Positions 16,097 through 25,500 of a stretch of 64,000 nt of DNA are shown piece by piece. Source of the DNA: Pseudomonas sp. RIT623 (GTDB lineage Bacteria; Pseudomonadota; Gammaproteobacteria; Pseudomonadales; Pseudomonadaceae); contig NZ_SOZA01000021.1 of the NCBI RefSeq assembly GCF_004519305.1, positions 21,325 to 85,324 on the forward strand, written 5' to 3'. Both the position numbers and the translations under genes were made by a program. The stretch's first letter is position 1; every line of letters starts with the position of its first letter. The notes under the pieces were generated by a model. That model ran no database searches and was not told the origin of the DNA. It saw only the letters and a list, made by a program, of their open reading frames with translations.

Positions 16097-17767
16097 CTAC
16101 AACTGATAACTGAAACTCAGGTTCAACCGTGGTCGTCGGTTGAGGCTGTCCAAGGCGATATCCGACATCGGCTTGGCCACCTCCACCGCGACGTTGTAAT
16201 AGCGCGCATCGCCAAAGCGCAGCCCCAGGGCCGCCGATGACATTTTCGCCTTCCGTACCTCGAGCTCATTGAACCAGGCCCGCGCTGCATCCAGCGCGAT
16301 ATAGGGCTGCACGACCTTGAGCCAGGCGCCCTCGCGCTTGAAGCTGTAGTTGACCTCGTAGGCCAGCCCCCAACCCTTGTCGCCGGAGCCCTGGTCGCTG
16401 GGGTAGCCGCGCCCGAAGTTCTGCCCGCCAAACACCGCGCGCTCACTGTCGGGCAGGCTGTCGTTGCTCCAGTAACCCGCCGCCGAGATCACGCCTTGCC
16501 AGTGGTCGCCAAAATCGTCGCTCTGCACCCCGGACAAGCGCAGGCGCAGGAAGTCCAGGTCATAGTCAGCGTTGCTCCGCGCACCGAAGTAGTCCAACCC
16601 CTGGTACACACCGGCGCTGATGATCCGCAGCCGCCGCGCCTCGGCCTTGCGCCAGTCGCCCTCGAAGGACAGCGCGCGCAGGTCGGTGCGGCTGTCCAAC
16701 CGCAGTGGAAAACCCACGACCTGGTAGTCGATGCGGTCGTTGACCACGTAGAAGCGCCCCACCACCTCCAGCCATTCGCTGGGCGAAGCAATCAGCGACT
16801 GGCTGAGCCCGACCGAATAGCGTTCGTTCTCCCGGTGCTGGGTCAGGTCGATGCCGTTGTCCAGGCGGATGCGCGCCTTGGGATCGCTGCGATAGCGCGA
16901 AGCCGACAGCAGCAGGCGCGAGCCCTCGGCGTCGAGGAACTGACTGTAGTCGAGGCGGTAGTAGTGTTCCTTGTCTTCGCCGGGCGGCAGCAGCACGCTG
17001 GCACCCAATTGCTCGCCGAAACGGGTCTGCGCATTGCTACTGGCGCCGAGCAACGCCTGCAGGTCGTCGCGGCTGCCATCGTTGAGGTTCATGCTGGTGG
17101 TGAACGGCTGGCGTGAAACCTGGGCGACCAGCCGGGTCGCGCCATCGGTGGTGCCGGGCGGCGGCACCTGGGCCTGGAAAGTCACGCCGGGGATGCGCCC
17201 GGCCAGGCTGGTGTAGCGCTCGAAGCTCTGCCGGCTCAGCGGGCGTTCGGCCTTGAGCTTGTCGAGCAACTGCTCGAGATAAGCTCGTGCCCCGCCGATC
17301 TCGCCGTCGATCTGGACATCGCGGATATAGCCTTCCACCAGCACCACGCGCACCCGGCCATCGGCGAAGTCCTGGGGCGGCAAGTAGGCATAGGACAGCA
17401 GGTAGCCATCCTGCTGGTAGCGCTGGGTGAGGCGGCGGGTGACGTCGATCAGTTCGGCCAGGGCAACCTCGCGGCCAATCAGCGGCTGGTAATGCTCGCG
17501 CAGCTCGCTCAGCGGATACACCGTCCCCCCTTCGAAGCGCACCTTGCGTACCGCGACCCGGGTGCTCATCAACAAGGGCTGCTGGGCGCTCGGCTGCGTC
17601 TGCGGCAGTTGCGCGGCGCCAGCGCCTGGGCGATAGGCGTCCAACGGCAGGTTGGGAGTGGGCAGGCGGCGTTCGGTGTCGTTGCTGTTGAGGAAACTCG
17701 GCAGCGGTTCGGCGCCGGCCAGGCCGGCCCAGCTCAGCGCCAACATCGTCACCAGCAATAGACGCAT
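16097..17767 (-). CDS. ShlB/FhaC-family two-partner secretion transporter (TpsB)
   Basis: The 556-residue outer-membrane protein has a signal peptide cut near GLAGA/EPLPSF. POTRA-type domains follow over about residues 60-210 (VRKVRFEGGTVYPLSEL; VEGYIRDVQIDGEIGG), and then a 16-strand barrel ending in the typical LNLSFSYQL. The conserved loop motif appears as GQNFGRGYPSDQG. TpsB proteins export one TpsA partner each. Start is ATG 17767 with GGAG upstream. It follows a Gly-rich lipoprotein gene by 85 bp on the same strand, and no TpsA with a TPS (haemagglutination-activity) domain is in view, so the lipoprotein is the best candidate cargo. Confidence 0.85.
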   Translation of the reverse strand: MRLLLVTMLALSWAGLAGAEPLPSFLNSNDTERRLPTPNLPLDAYRPGAGAAQLPQTQPSAQQPLLMSTRVAVRKVRFEGGTVYPLSELREHYQPLIGREVALAELIDVTRRLTQRYQQDGYLLSYAYLPPQDFADGRVRVVLVEGYIRDVQIDGEIGGARAYLEQLLDKLKAERPLSRQSFERYTSLAGRIPGVTFQAQVPPPGTTDGATRLVAQVSRQPFTTSMNLNDGSRDDLQALLGASSNAQTRFGEQLGASVLLPPGEDKEHYYRLDYSQFLDAEGSRLLLSASRYRSDPKARIRLDNGIDLTQHRENERYSVGLSQSLIASPSEWLEVVGRFYVVNDRIDYQVVGFPLRLDSRTDLRALSFEGDWRKAEARRLRIISAGVYQGLDYFGARSNADYDLDFLRLRLSGVQSDDFGDHWQGVISAAGYWSNDSLPDSERAVFGGQNFGRGYPSDQGSGDKGWGLAYEVNYSFKREGAWLKVVQPYIALDAARAWFNELEVRKAKMSSAALGLRFGDARYYNVAVEVAKPMSDIALDSLNRRPRLNLSFSYQL

Positions 17768-17852
17768 CGGGACACTCCATGATCCTGTGTTGGCAACGGT
17801 GCCTGGACGACCCTGCCGCCCAGGCACCTCACCTAGAGCGTAGCCCGTCGCC

Positions 17853-19400
17853 TCAGCGTTGCCCGCCAGCCAGGGCGCCGGTCACGCCATTGAGTGCGCC
17901 GCCCAGCCCGCTGGGTTGCCCTGCGCCGCCATTGACCAGGCTGCCGGCCTGGCCGAGCGTGCCACCAACGGCAGTGACCGTGGTGCCGAGCTGACTCACC
18001 ACAGGATTGGCCGATGCGCCGGCCAGTTGCGTGCCGAGCGTGCCGACAGCGCCGCCGACCTGATTCAACAACCCCGCCACCGGGGCGCCTGCACCGGTAC
18101 TGGTGCCGACCTGCTGCGTCACGCTGGCCACCCCGGAAACCACCGGCGCCAGCCCCGTGCCCACTTGCTGGGTCACGGCGGCCAGCGGCGCCCCGGCCGC
18201 GGTGTTGGTCAGACCATTGCCGCCCAGCACTGTTCCCAGGCTGGCGACGGTATTGCCGGTTTGTACCGTGCTGGTGCTGATGGCCGCCACCGCCGGATTG
18301 CCGGTGCTGCTGGCCAGGCCGCTACCGGCACCGGCCACCACGCCGCCGACGGTTTCCAGCAAGCCGCTGCGTGGGCCGCCGGTAATGGGCGCCAGACCGC
18401 TGCTGGTGCTGACGGTGGTGCCGGCATTGGCGACCAGCTGGCCGACGCTGGCCGCCAACGGATTGCCGTTGCCGGCGACCTGCTGGCCAGCCTGGGTCAA
18501 TGCCCCGCCCACCTGGTTGAGGGTCTGGTTCAGCGGTGCCGCGAGCCCGGTCTGGCGGGTGGCATTCGCTGCCGTGTTCTCCACCAGCGAGACCACCGGC
18601 ACCACCGCGTCGCTCAGCCCTTGGCTGGTGCCCGCCAACGGGCCACTGCTGCCGATTGGCGTCAGGGTGTCGCCCAGCATGGTCACCGCCTGGCCGACCC
18701 GGTCGACGCCCTGCCCGGCGCCCGCGACCACCTGGTTGACCAGCGGCACCTGCTCGACCGGCCCGCTGCTGGCAAGCCCGGCCACGCCCTGGCCCAGGCC
18801 AGAGACACCGGTGCCCAAGTCCGCCGTGGCGGCACCGAGCACGCCCACCGTGGTGCCGACGGCATTGTTGCCTGTACCCAGTTGCCCGAGACCATCGCTC
18901 AGGCCGCTGCCGACGCTGTTCACGGCAGCGCCGGTGGACGACACCAGCGCGCCCACCCCAGCGCCCAACGAGGTGCTGCCAACGATGGGCAAGCCGCCAA
19001 TCAGCTGGCCCAGGTTACTGACACCGTCACCGACACCGGAGACGGTATTGCCCAGTTGATCGACCACCTGGCCAGTGACCAGCGGCGCAGTGGTAGACCC
19101 ACCGCCCGTACCGCCGCCGCCACCACCCGGTGTGGTGCCACCACCTGTTCCACCGCCGGGCGTGGCTCCGCCTGCTGTGCCACCACCGGTACCGGCACTC
19201 CCATCACCGGGTGTGGTGCCGCCTGTACCTCCCGAGCCGCCTGAACCATCGCCACTGCCACCGGCCGCCGCAGTGCCATCGGCAGACGAGCCGTCGACCT
19301 CGCTGTGGTGTCCACCGCCGCCACTGCTGCAACCTGCCAGGCCCAGCGCCATGATCATCGCCAGCGCCGTGGCGGTTCTGCTCCACGCTTGAGTGTTCAT
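17853..19400 (-). CDS. Gly/Ala/Val-rich collagen-like lipoprotein, candidate TpsB cargo
   Basis: The 515-residue product has a lipoprotein signal ending in LGLAGC, then a Gly/Ser/Thr tract (about residues 25-105) with runs such as GGGTPGGG. The long remainder is made of degenerate repeats of Gly, Val, Leu, Ala, Ser and Thr (for example LVSSTGAAVNSVGSGLSDGL and LGTTVTAVGGTLGQAG). There are almost no charged residues or Cys after the signal. Similar Pseudomonas proteins are labelled collagen-like, though Gly-X-Y triplets are not regular here. No NPNL or NPNG(I/V) TPS motifs are seen. Start is ATG 19400 behind AGGAGT. It is transcribed ahead of the TpsB gene. Confidence 0.7.
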   Translation of the reverse strand: MNTQAWSRTATALAMIMALGLAGCSSGGGGHHSEVDGSSADGTAAAGGSGDGSGGSGGTGGTTPGDGSAGTGGGTAGGATPGGGTGGGTTPGGGGGGTGGGSTTAPLVTGQVVDQLGNTVSGVGDGVSNLGQLIGGLPIVGSTSLGAGVGALVSSTGAAVNSVGSGLSDGLGQLGTGNNAVGTTVGVLGAATADLGTGVSGLGQGVAGLASSGPVEQVPLVNQVVAGAGQGVDRVGQAVTMLGDTLTPIGSSGPLAGTSQGLSDAVVPVVSLVENTAANATRQTGLAAPLNQTLNQVGGALTQAGQQVAGNGNPLAASVGQLVANAGTTVSTSSGLAPITGGPRSGLLETVGGVVAGAGSGLASSTGNPAVAAISTSTVQTGNTVASLGTVLGGNGLTNTAAGAPLAAVTQQVGTGLAPVVSGVASVTQQVGTSTGAGAPVAGLLNQVGGAVGTLGTQLAGASANPVVSQLGTTVTAVGGTLGQAGSLVNGGAGQPSGLGGALNGVTGALAGGQR

Positions 19401-19682
19401 GGGAATGACTCCTGCTGCTCGTGTGGTTGGGTCGACGGCATCGTCGCCCTACGTTCAGCAGTGAAGGCCCGAGGGTTGTAAAGGGGTAGCTCACAAGTTG
19501 GTATTAGTACCCAGGTTAGGGCTCCAGACACGGCGAAAAGCGCAGTAGTTTCATAACCTTGCAAAATCGCTCGGGCAACGCTCACCAAGGATATAAACCC
19601 ATGTCATTAGTACCGCGTCAGGCCTGGGAGCCCCGCCTTGCTGGCGAACACCGGCAACGCCGGTGTCCGGCCCAGCAGCGCC
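19401..19682. promoter_or_regulatory. Upstream region of collagen-like lipoprotein with GGTACTAAT repeats and a REP variant
   Basis: These 282 bp separate the lipoprotein start from the pbpC stop; both genes read leftward. On the minus strand GGTACTAAT occurs twice, at 19511-19503 and 19613-19605, about 100 bp apart and in the same orientation as the gene. The first copy forms a local palindrome (GGTATTAGTACC, 19500-19511). A degenerate REP (GGGAGCCCCGCCTTGCTGGCGAA, then an ACCGGCA...GCCGGTG hairpin) lies at 19626-19668, next to the pbpC 3' end. I see no convincing small gene here. Confidence 0.4.
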
Positions 19683-22016
19683 CTACTCGCTGACCTGGAA
19701 CTCCACCCGCGCCGTTTCGCCGCTGACATCCAGGGCACTGAGCTCGATCCGCCCGGCTTGCTCGAAGCGCACCAGCAGGCTGTCCTGCCCCTGGGTCTCG
19801 CCCAACGGCTGGCCATTGACAAACCACCAGCGCTGGCCACCACCGCCCAAGGCCGAAACCCGCAATTGCAACGGCTCGCTGCTGGTCGCCGGGCGGCGCA
19901 GGTTGTCGCCGGGGCGCACACCGACAATCGACAACGGCGGCGCGCTGGGCGCCACATGCGGCGGGCAGCTTGGGTCCAGCGCCGGCAAGCGCGCGGCACG
20001 CCGCTCCAGGCGCGGCAGCCAGGGCTCCAGCGCTGCTGGCCACAGGGCGATATCGCGGGCTTTGGCGCCGGGGCAACCGGCGTCTACACGCAGCCCCTGC
20101 TCGTTGAGCCACACCGTTTCGCGCAGGCCCAAGCCCAACGGCTGGTCGGCCGCCTGCAAGGTCGGCGGGGTGGTGTTGTCGAGGGTCCAGGCAAAACGCT
20201 GCCGCCGGCAGTTGTCGTCCTGGCGGTTCATGGGCTGGCCCAGCGGCCAACAGATCGCCGCCACCCCCACCGAGGCCGGTACCGCCGCCACCGGCACCTC
20301 GATGCCGCGCTGGCTGTCGCGGTTGCTGAGCAGGTCGTGCACCTGCAGCATCAGCGGCGCCGCCGAGGCCAGGCCGAACTGGCCTGGCACCGGGGTGCCG
20401 TCGGGGCGACCGATCCACACGCCAATCAGGTAGCGCGGACCGACGCCCACCGACCAGGCATCGCGAAAGCCATAGCTGGTGCCGGTCTTCCATGCCAGTT
20501 GCGGGCGCTGCACCAGCTCGGCATTGGGGTCACGGTCCGGGCGGGCCAGGCCGCTGAGGATGCGCCGGGTGATCCACGCCGAGCCCGGCGACAGCAGGCG
20601 GCGCTCGAGCAACGGGTCCTCGGGTTGCAGGCGGATCTTCGCGCTGTGTCCACCCCGGGCGAACGCGGCGTAGCCGCCGACCAGGTCTTCCAGGCGGCTG
20701 CCCGCGCCGCCGAGGATCAACGACAGGTTCGGTTCGGCCAGCGGCGGCAACAGCAACGGCATGCCACCCATGCGCATCTGCGCGGCGAAGCGCTTGGGCC
20801 CGTAGGCCTCGAGCAGTTGCACCGCGGGCAGGTTGAGCGACAACGCCAGCGCCGAACTGGCCGACACCGGGCCACTGAAGCCCATGGAGAAGTTGCCGGG
20901 GCGATAGTCGCCGTAGCGCCGCGGCACATCCTGCAACAGCGACTCGGAATGGATCAGGCCATCGTCCATGGCCATGGCGTAGAGGAACGGCTTGAGGGTC
21001 GAGCCGGGCGAGCGCAGGGCATGGATCATGTCCACGTGGCCGAAACGGCGTTGATCGCCGAGGTCGATCGAGCCCAAGTAGGCGCGCACCGCCATGCTCT
21101 GGGTTTCCACCACCAACAGTGCCGCCGAGGTGCGCTCGGGCAGGCGCGCGCGCCAGCCCAGCAGCAGGTCCTCAAGTCGCCGTTGCAGGGCAGCATCGAT
21201 GGTGGTGCGAATCAGCGGCGGGCTGCTCGCAGTGTTCAGCCGCCGCGCCAACAACGGCGCCAGTGCCGGCTCCTGGCGCGGTGCCAGCAACAAAGGTTCT
21301 TCACGGGCTTCGGCGATGCGCTGGCTCGGCCATACCTGGTACTCGGCCAGGCGCTGCAGCACCTTGTCGCGGGCCCGTTGGGCACGCGCGGGATGGCGGT
21401 CCGGGCGCAGCCGGCTGGGCGCCTGGGGCAGTACGGCGAGCAACGCCGCCTCGGCCGGGGTCAGGTGCCTGGGTGACTTGCCCAGGTATGCCCAGCTGGC
21501 CGCCGCCACCCCCTGCAACGTGCCGCCGAACGGCGCGCGGTTGAGGTACAGCTGGAGGATCTCGCGCTTGGACAGGTGCCATTCCAGCTGCGCCGTGCGC
21601 CACAGCTGGCGCAGCTTGCCCGGCAGCGTGCGGTCGTGCGGCTCGAGCAAGCGCGCCACCTGCATCGACAACGTGCTGCCACCGGACACCACCCGCCCGC
21701 CACGCAGGTTGAGCCAGGCTGCCCGGGCCAGGGCCATGGGGTTGACCCCGGGGTGCTGATAGAACCAGCGGTCCTCGTAGGCGAGCAAGGCCTCCAGGTA
21801 CAGCGGCGAGACTTCGTCTGGGCTGACCGGATAGCGCCACACGCCGTCGGCATCGGCGAAGCGCCACAACGGCGTGCCGTCCTCGGCCAGGACCACCCGT
21901 GCCAGGTCGTCGCCGGGCATCGGCAACGGCCACAAGCGATCGGCCAGCCATACCAGAGCCAGGATCGCCAACAGCGCAATCGCCACACGGCGCAGCGGGC
22001 GCGCTAAGCTTGGCAT
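19683..22016 (-). CDS. pbpC: Penicillin-binding protein 1C
   Basis: This bifunctional peptidoglycan synthase has 777 residues. A membrane anchor at about 8-28 is followed by a GT51 glycosyltransferase (EDRWFYQHPGVNP with the catalytic Glu; GGSTLSMQVARLLEP), then a transpeptidase with SxxK (SPGSTLKPF, S339) and KTG (WKTGTSYGFRDAWS). A C-terminal BiPBP_C-type beta domain follows. Start is ATG 22016; a TTG 10 codons upstream is the only longer option. The pairing of pbpC with an alpha2-macroglobulin gene (yfhM) is conserved in many Gram-negatives; here a small gene lies between them on the other strand. Confidence 0.92.
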   Translation of the reverse strand: MPSLARPLRRVAIALLAILALVWLADRLWPLPMPGDDLARVVLAEDGTPLWRFADADGVWRYPVSPDEVSPLYLEALLAYEDRWFYQHPGVNPMALARAAWLNLRGGRVVSGGSTLSMQVARLLEPHDRTLPGKLRQLWRTAQLEWHLSKREILQLYLNRAPFGGTLQGVAAASWAYLGKSPRHLTPAEAALLAVLPQAPSRLRPDRHPARAQRARDKVLQRLAEYQVWPSQRIAEAREEPLLLAPRQEPALAPLLARRLNTASSPPLIRTTIDAALQRRLEDLLLGWRARLPERTSAALLVVETQSMAVRAYLGSIDLGDQRRFGHVDMIHALRSPGSTLKPFLYAMAMDDGLIHSESLLQDVPRRYGDYRPGNFSMGFSGPVSASSALALSLNLPAVQLLEAYGPKRFAAQMRMGGMPLLLPPLAEPNLSLILGGAGSRLEDLVGGYAAFARGGHSAKIRLQPEDPLLERRLLSPGSAWITRRILSGLARPDRDPNAELVQRPQLAWKTGTSYGFRDAWSVGVGPRYLIGVWIGRPDGTPVPGQFGLASAAPLMLQVHDLLSNRDSQRGIEVPVAAVPASVGVAAICWPLGQPMNRQDDNCRRQRFAWTLDNTTPPTLQAADQPLGLGLRETVWLNEQGLRVDAGCPGAKARDIALWPAALEPWLPRLERRAARLPALDPSCPPHVAPSAPPLSIVGVRPGDNLRRPATSSEPLQLRVSALGGGGQRWWFVNGQPLGETQGQDSLLVRFEQAGRIELSALDVSGETARVEFQVSE

Positions 22017-22084
22017 CGGGAACCGAGCGGGCCAGGTGATGGCCAAAGGCTGGATATCACCGATTCGTTCATCAGGAAGCGACT

Positions 22085-22378
22085 ATGCATGTAGAAGGTT
22101 TTTTCGAGTGGCTGGGACAGGCGCTGGGGGCGGTGATCCGTTTCATCGTCGATGGCTTGAGCGGGTTGTTCAACCTGCTGGCCAACGCCGGTGGCAATTT
22201 CATCGACGGCCTGGCGCGCACGCTGGGCATGGACACCTCGCTGGTCAGCATCCTTGCGCTCATCGTTGGCCTGATGCTGCTGTACTCGGCGGTCCGCGCG
22301 TTCATGCGGGCATCGATCATCCTCGGGATCATCTGGGCGCTGCTGGGCTTGTGGGTGTTGAGCTGGGTGGTGCATTGA
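22085..22378 (+). CDS. Small hydrophobic membrane protein of unknown function
   Basis: The 97-residue product starts at ATG 22085 behind AGGAAG. It has an amphipathic N-terminal half (FFEWLGQALGAVIRFIVDGL) and two hydrophobic stretches at about residues 53-68 and 74-95, so it is probably an inner-membrane protein. I recognise no family. It is divergent from pbpC, with only 68 bp between the two starts, and a REP pair separates its end from convergent yfhM. The position suggests an envelope role, but that is inference only. Confidence 0.6.
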   Translation: MHVEGFFEWLGQALGAVIRFIVDGLSGLFNLLANAGGNFIDGLARTLGMDTSLVSILALIVGLMLLYSAVRAFMRASIILGIIWALLGLWVLSWVVH

Positions 22379-22384
22379 AAGCTC

Positions 22385-22501
22385 TGTAGGAGCGGCCTTG
22401 CGTCGCGATAGGGCCGCGCAGCGGCCCCGCAAATTTCTGCGTCGACGCTGATACCCCGGGGCTGCTTTGCAGCCCTATCGCGACACAAGGCCGCTCCTAC
22501 A
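22385..22501. repeat. Inverted pair of REP elements
   Basis: Two REP copies face each other: TGTAGGAGCGGCCTTG at the left and CAAGGCCGCTCCTACA at the right, each with an inner GGGCCGC/GCGGCCC or GGGGCTGC/GCAGCCC hairpin. The pair fills the gap between the convergent small membrane protein gene and yfhM, and probably acts as a bidirectional transcript end or mRNA stabiliser. Confidence 0.85.
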
Positions 22502-22515
22502 AAAGGCACATGAAC

Positions 22516-25500
22516 TCAGCGAGCGCGCACCACCATTTCACCTTGGCTTTCGCCAATCGCCTGCAGGTTGGGCCGGTACATCGACTCCACCTGCGGCGGC
22601 GGAATGCGATAGCTGCCCGGGGTCACCGCGCGTGCCAGGTACAGCAGGTGGGTAGTGCCGTAGCTGTCGAGCTTGAGTGCGGCCACATAGCGGTCGTCGC
22701 GGTACTCCTGGTGCACCACGCTGGCGTTCTGCATCGACTCGCGCCACTGCTTCACCGCGCTGCTGGCGTTGTCCAGGCTGGCCGCGCTCTGCGCCAGATT
22801 CTGGTTCTCCAGCTCCAGGCCCGCCGGCAGCAGGTCCACCACCAGGGCGTCCGGCACAGGGGCCTGGGCCTTGAGCGCCAGGTGCACCAGCACCAGGTCG
22901 CCACTGCGCAGGTTGCGCACATCCAGGGCCTGGCCGTTCATGCCCAGGTACTCGCGGCGGATCTCCATGCCGTTGCCAGCGGCGGCCGGGGCCTGGCGCG
23001 GGTAGCCGGACAAGGTTAGCTGCTGGTACAGGGTCTCGCTGCTTTCGTTCTGCACGGTCAACGGCGCGGCCAACAGTGGGCCTTCGAGCTTCATGCCGGT
23101 ATCGCCGTTGTTGAATTCACGCACTTCGCCGGCGCTGTCCAGGCGCGCCTTCCAGTTGCCTTCCGGCTTGCCCAGCAGGCCACGGCCGGCGAGGAACAGC
23201 GCGTTGCGTTCCTGGGTCGACAGCCAGCGGTTGGCCGCCAGTTCATCGGACAAGGCGAACAGGCGCTGATCGACCTGGTTGCCGGCCAGGTTGTTCTCCT
23301 GCAACAGCGCCAGGATCAGCGCCTGGTCGCGTAGCGCGCTGCCGTAGTCGGCCATCCAGCCCTTGCCGCGGCTGACCGCGAGGCCTGCCTGCAGGGCCTG
23401 CTGCGAGCGGGTCTTGTCGCCCATCTTGTCCAGCGCTACCGCCAGTTGCACCAGCGGTAGGCCGGAGCGGGCGTCGGCGCGGCGTTCGAACAGGCTGCGC
23501 AGGGCACCCAGCGGCGCCTGTTGGCTGCGCGCCAGCACCAGCCCGGCATAGGCCTGCACGGCGAAGCGGGTATGCTCGGCGTTGTCGCTGTAGTCGACCT
23601 CGATCAGGTTGCGTTCCTGCACGTAGCGCAGCAAGCGCTCGCTGGCCTTCTTCACGACTTCGGCCGGTACACCGTAGCCCTGCTCACGGGCACGCAGCAG
23701 GAAGTCGGTGACATAGGCGCTCAGCCAGTACTCTTCCTCGCTGTCCGAGCTCCACAGGCCGAAGCTGCCGTTGTAGCGCTGCATGCCCAGCAGGTGCTCG
23801 ATGCCCATCTCGATCTTGCGCTTGCGCACCTCGGCCGGTTCGCCCTTGATGCCCAGGCGTTTGAGGCTGTCGGCATCGGCGTACAGCGATGGGTACAAAC
23901 CGCTGGTGGTCTGTTCCAGGCAGCCGTAGGGATAGGCCTCGAGGGCACGAATTTGCTCGGCGAGGTTCAGTGGCGGGCGGCTCGACAGCGCCAGGCTGGC
24001 CTCGAGGCCGGCCGGCTCGAACTCGGCCAGGTCGCTGTCCGGCAGGCTCCAGGGCTGGTCCTTCAGGGCCACGCGATAGTGCTTGAGCATGGCCGGATAG
24101 GCCGGGCGCACGCCCAAGGTCCATTCACGTTCGAAGGCAGTGCCCGGCTCGCCCGGCAGTTGCAAGCCATCGACCCGTACCCGCACCTTGCCCTGGCCCA
24201 GGCCGCCCTGGGCCAGCACCGGGATCAGCAAGGTGCTGCGCTGACCCTCGGCCAGGGTGACATTCTGCTGCGCGCCACCGACCAGGCTCAGCTGGCCTTC
24301 GCCAGCCAGTTGCACGCTCAGTTGCTGGGCGCGCCCGGACAGGTTGGCCAGGTCCAGCGCCAGGTTGGTGCGGTCGCCACCGGCAAGGAAGCGCGGCGCC
24401 GACAGCTCGGCGATCAACGGCGCGGCAACCACCGTCTTGCCCTCGGCCATGCCGAAGTGTTCCTCGGTCCAGGCCTGGGCCATCAGCCGCAGTTCGCCGT
24501 TGAAATCGGGGATCTCGACTGTGGCTTGCCCTTGGCCCTGGTCATCCAGGGTCACCGGCACGCTCTGCTGGGCGACGATGGTCACCGTGGTGTTGGGGCG
24601 CTTGCCACCCTTGGCCATGGCGGCATCGCCGCCGAACGCCAGGCTGGCCAGGCGCCCCTGCCCGGCTTCGATCAGTTGCCCGTAGATGTCCAGTTGGTCA
24701 GCGCCATAGGCCTTGCGCCCGAACAGGCTGGCGAACGGGTCGGGGGTCTTGAAGTCGGTGATATTGAGGATGCCCACGTCCACGGCGGACAGCAGCACGT
24801 GGATCTGCTTGGGCACGCTGCCATCGGCGTTGGCGGCCTTGAACTTCACCGTCAGCGGCTGCTTGGGACGCATCTTCTCCGGCGCCTGCAAGGTCACGGC
24901 GAGCTTGCGCTCGGCGCGGTTCAGCGGCAGGTGCAGCACGCCCACGGCGCGCTTGGGCGTGGCATTGGCCTTGCGCTCGCCCGGGCGAATCACCAGGGCG
25001 CTGATGTACAGGTCGTGACGTGTCCACTTCTTGTCCAGTTCGACCTCGAAGGTCTTGCCCTCGGCGGGCACCTCGATCTCCTGCCACCACAGCGGGCCAT
25101 CGGCGGACTCGACCATCAGGTAGCCCGTGCCGGCGGCCGGCGGGGTGACGGTGACCTTGGCGGTGGCACCGTCGGCGTAGGCCGGTTTGTCCAGGGCGAT
25201 CTTCACCTGGTCGGGGCGCACGGCGCCGCCCTCGGCGTTGTCCTGGGCGCGGTAGCCGGCCCAGAAGCGCGCGCTGGAAACCAGTCCGGTCTGCGGATCT
25301 TCCACCTCGACGCGGTACGGGCCCCACTCGACCTGGAAGCTCAGCTTGGCGGTGGAGCCGGCCTTCACGCTGATGGTTTCTTCAGCCTGGGTGAGAAACT
25401 TCTCGTTGTAGTTGTAGCTCCAGCCGTCGCCCTGCGAGTAGTTCCAGTAGTAGTCGCGGCGCTCGCGGATCAGCCGTACCTTCAGGTTGTCGGCGGCGAG

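Noticed and set aside
17859..19244. Open frames antisense to the collagen-like lipoprotein gene
   Set aside because: They reflect the repeat structure and GC bias of the real gene. The sense strand has a lipobox, a ribosome site and operon context.
19397..19588. 63-codon open frame upstream of the lipoprotein gene
   Set aside because: It has no ribosome site and covers the expected promoter region, including the GGTACTAAT repeats.
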